Below are positions 62,570 to 64,000 of a DNA stretch of 64,000 bases, piece by piece (the stretch's first letter is position 1; the number at the start of each line of letters is the position of its first letter). The DNA is taken from NCBI GenBank assembly GCA_964406445.1, contig CAYORU010000012.1, positions 20,097 to 84,096 on the forward strand, given 5' to 3'. The notes below the pieces were generated by a model. It saw only the letters and a program-made list of their open reading frames with translations, was not told the origin of the DNA and did not search any database. The DNA is from SG8-30 sp964406445. Lineage in GTDB: Bacteria > Pseudomonadota > Gammaproteobacteria > Steroidobacterales > Steroidobacteraceae. The position numbers and the translations under genes were made by a program.

Positions 62570-63430
62570 GTGATCCCCGGGGGCGCGAGCGACCGGGCGT
62601 TCACGCGCGGCCTGGCGCTCGCCGCCGTCGGGCTCGCGCTCTTGCTCGCCGTGTTCGAACCAGGCCCGACCCGCCACCTGGGCTTCCCGCTGGCCCTGCT
62701 TCACTGGCTGCTGCACGTCGGGATCGGGCTCCTCATCGCCACCGCCGTGGCCCGCGGGCTGCTGGCGTTCCGGGCCGGCTGGCGACCCCTGCCGCTGGTG
62801 CTCGTGTCCGGGACCCTCGCCGCCTGGCTGTTCGCGCCCCTCGCGGTGGGGCTGGAGGCCCTGTTCCCGGCGGCGCCCGCAGCGCTCGAGACGGACTGGC
62901 TGGACAGGCTCGAGGCGCGCGGCGGCGCCTCGCGGGTGGCGGCCGAGGCGCTCCAGCTCTGGCCCGAGTTCCTGCTGGCCTGGGTGGTGATCAACCTGCC
63001 GCCCGTCCTGCTGGCGCCGGCCGGCGGCCGCGGCCCCGCGACGCAGGCGTCGCCGGGCGACGATCCCGAGCCGCGGGCGCGGCCGGGCGAGGGCGGCGCG
63101 GCCCGCAGCCTGCTCGAGCGGCTGCCGCCGGCGCTCGGGCGCGACCTGGTCTCGCTCAGCGCGGACCTGCACTACCTGCACGTGCACACCCGCGAGGGGC
63201 GGACGATGCTGATGGGCAGCCTCGCGGAGGCCGAGGCCGCGCTCGGCGAGCGGGGGATCCGGATCCATCGCAGCCACTGGGTCGCGCTGGCGCACGTGCG
63301 ACGCGTGCAGCCCTCGGCGAACGGCTGGGTGTGCGAGTTGTCCGATGGCCGTAGACTGCCGGTGAGCCGTCGCCGCCTCGGCGAGGTCCGGCGCGTGCTC
63401 GGCACGGGCTTCGTCCGGGCCCCCGGCTGA
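62570..63430 (+). CDS. Membrane-anchored LytTR-domain DNA-binding regulator
   Basis: 286 residues from a GTG at 62570 (no clear Shine-Dalgarno; no better start upstream). Four hydrophobic segments occupy about residues 10-145, a Pro/Gly-rich linker follows, and a LytTR DNA-binding domain covers about 180-275 (ALGRDLVSLSADLHYLHVHT, RIHRSHWVALAHVRRVQ, VCELSDGRRLPVSRRRL). It has no receiver domain, so the membrane part is probably the sensor or is partnered with another protein. Divergent barrel gene and the intervening dyad suggest local control. Confidence 0.87.
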   Translation: MIPGGASDRAFTRGLALAAVGLALLLAVFEPGPTRHLGFPLALLHWLLHVGIGLLIATAVARGLLAFRAGWRPLPLVLVSGTLAAWLFAPLAVGLEALFPAAPAALETDWLDRLEARGGASRVAAEALQLWPEFLLAWVVINLPPVLLAPAGGRGPATQASPGDDPEPRARPGEGGAARSLLERLPPALGRDLVSLSADLHYLHVHTREGRTMLMGSLAEAEAALGERGIRIHRSHWVALAHVRRVQPSANGWVCELSDGRRLPVSRRRLGEVRRVLGTGFVRAPG

Positions 63431-63454
63431 GCCGCCGCACAGCGAGGACGCCCC

Positions 63455-63754
63455 TTGAATCGCCGACCCGAACCGAGCAACCCGTTCCGCGACCCGAACT
63501 ACAACCTGCCCTCGGCCGCGGGCTTCGAGCACCTGGCCACGCCGATGGAGAGGGCGCTGTCCGCGCTCAAGGTCGGCGCGATCCTCGCCGCCGTGGTCAC
63601 GATCACCCTGATCTACGCCGGCGCCTATGGCGGCGCCCGCGGCAACCAGGAGTGGGTGAGCGTCGCGGTCCTGGTCGCGTTCGTGCTGCCGAGCGCCGTG
63701 GCGTATGTCCGGGCGAGGCGGGCGAGGTTGAGGCATAAGAGGAGTGATCGGTGA
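63455..63754 (+). CDS. Small two-helix membrane protein, uncharacterised
   Basis: 99 residues from a TTG at 63455, with GAGG about eight bases upstream. N-terminal polar segment (about 1-35) followed by two hydrophobic helices (about 40-58 and 67-85) and a strongly basic tail. Family not recognised. The last three codons (Ser-Asp-Arg) and the stop are encoded by the first heptamers of repeat G, indicating that the element overwrote or extended the 3' end. Starts 24 bases after the LytTR gene. Confidence 0.6.
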   Translation: MNRRPEPSNPFRDPNYNLPSAAGFEHLATPMERALSALKVGAILAAVVTITLIYAGAYGGARGNQEWVSVAVLVAFVLPSAVAYVRARRARLRHKRSDR

Positions 63755-63841
63755 CCGGTCACCGGTGATCGGCCAAACCGGGCATCCCCACCGATCGCGG
63801 GTTCTGGCCGGTCACCGGTCACCGGTCACTGGTCACCGGTC
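63744..63841 (+). repeat. Heptamer-armed palindromic element, copy G
   Basis: Left arm GTGATCG, GTGACCG, GTCACCG, GTGATCG (third heptamer inverted), plus-orientation core starting GGCCAAACCGGGCA, right arm of CGGTCAC and TGGTCAC heptamers to about 63841. It lies between the small membrane protein gene and tRNA-Leu and provides the stop codon of the former (63752-63754). Confidence 0.88.
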
Positions 63842-63880
63842 CCCGATCTCCCCCGCCGGCCCCAGCGGCCCGCCATCCGC

Positions 63881-63886
63881 TATAAT
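63881..63886 (+). promoter_or_regulatory. -10 element of the tRNA-Leu gene
   Basis: Perfect TATAAT followed by a GC-rich discriminator (GCCCGGC), 44 bases before the mature tRNA start. No good -35 is seen at 16-18 bp upstream. Confidence 0.5.
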
Positions 63887-63928
63887 GCCCGGCTCGACGC
63901 GTGCTCCCGCCGGCCTTCGGTTGCGCCG

Positions 63929-64000
<72 letters not shown>

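Overview
The window is 64 kb of very GC-rich chromosome (about 70% by eye, not counted), densely packed with core genes on both strands. Gene content and order point to a gammaproteobacterium: truA-accD-folC-dedD-cvpA-purF behind fimV, nrdR-ribD-ribE-ribB-ribH-nusB-thiL behind glyA, parE/parC, EF-P with its beta-lysylation enzymes, purL, xseB-ispA-dxs and mltF. A DabAB-type inorganic-carbon uptake operon with a divergent LysR regulator fits an autotroph or CO2-demanding lineage but does not prove it. There is no prophage, transposase, CRISPR array or plasmid module, and no stretch longer than about 300 bases lacks a gene.

Layout. 1-3.4 kb: dabB-dabA (dabA cut by the window edge) and the LysR gene. 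3.4-14.9 kb: tadA, mltF, tRNA-Ser, an orphan TagH-like FHA protein, DUF1820, purL, a DUF4145 protein, ettA and a histone-deacetylase-family hydrolase. 15-21.6 kb: glyA and the nrdR/riboflavin/nusB/thiL operon. 21.7-27 kb: a Ser/Thr kinase with a cyclic-nucleotide-binding-type domain, then folE2, dxs, ispA and xseB on the minus strand. 27.2-29.7 kb: a rubrerythrin, Fe-S (CCG) protein and DUF3501 trio. 29.8-36.3 kb: parE, parC and a FimX-like degenerate GGDEF-EAL protein. 36.3-41 kb: the EF-P cluster (epmB, efp, msrC, epmA) with psd and a Sco protein. 41-44.3 kb: prmB, aroC and an MFS transporter. 44.4-52.8 kb: fimV through purF. 52.8-57.4 kb: glycerate kinase, a receiver-kinase-MiaE fusion, lpxH and a cyclophilin. 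57.4-64 kb: gltX, cysS, folD, four tRNAs, an outer-membrane barrel gene divergent from a membrane-anchored LytTR regulator, a small membrane protein and a truncated tRNA-Leu.

Two things stand out. First, the 615-residue protein at 54057-55904 joins, in one uninterrupted frame, a receiver domain, a complete Hanks-type kinase and a complete diiron tRNA hydroxylase MiaE; this would be a signal-regulated tRNA-modification enzyme. Second, seven copies of an intergenic palindromic element have arms built of tandem heptamers (GTGAYCR, 3 to 5 per arm) around a conserved core of about 39 bp. They occur in both orientations, bracket ettA and parC, and in seven cases their heptamers supply the stop codon of the adjoining gene. 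An outer heptamer family (GTGAGCC) flanks three copies.

Functional links: FimV and the FimX-like protein are both known as polar type IV pilus factors in other species. epmA/epmB/efp form a complete lysylation set except for EpmC. The DXP enzyme Dxs and IspA sit together for isoprenoid synthesis. RibB lacks a working RibA half, so GTP cyclohydrolase II must be encoded elsewhere.
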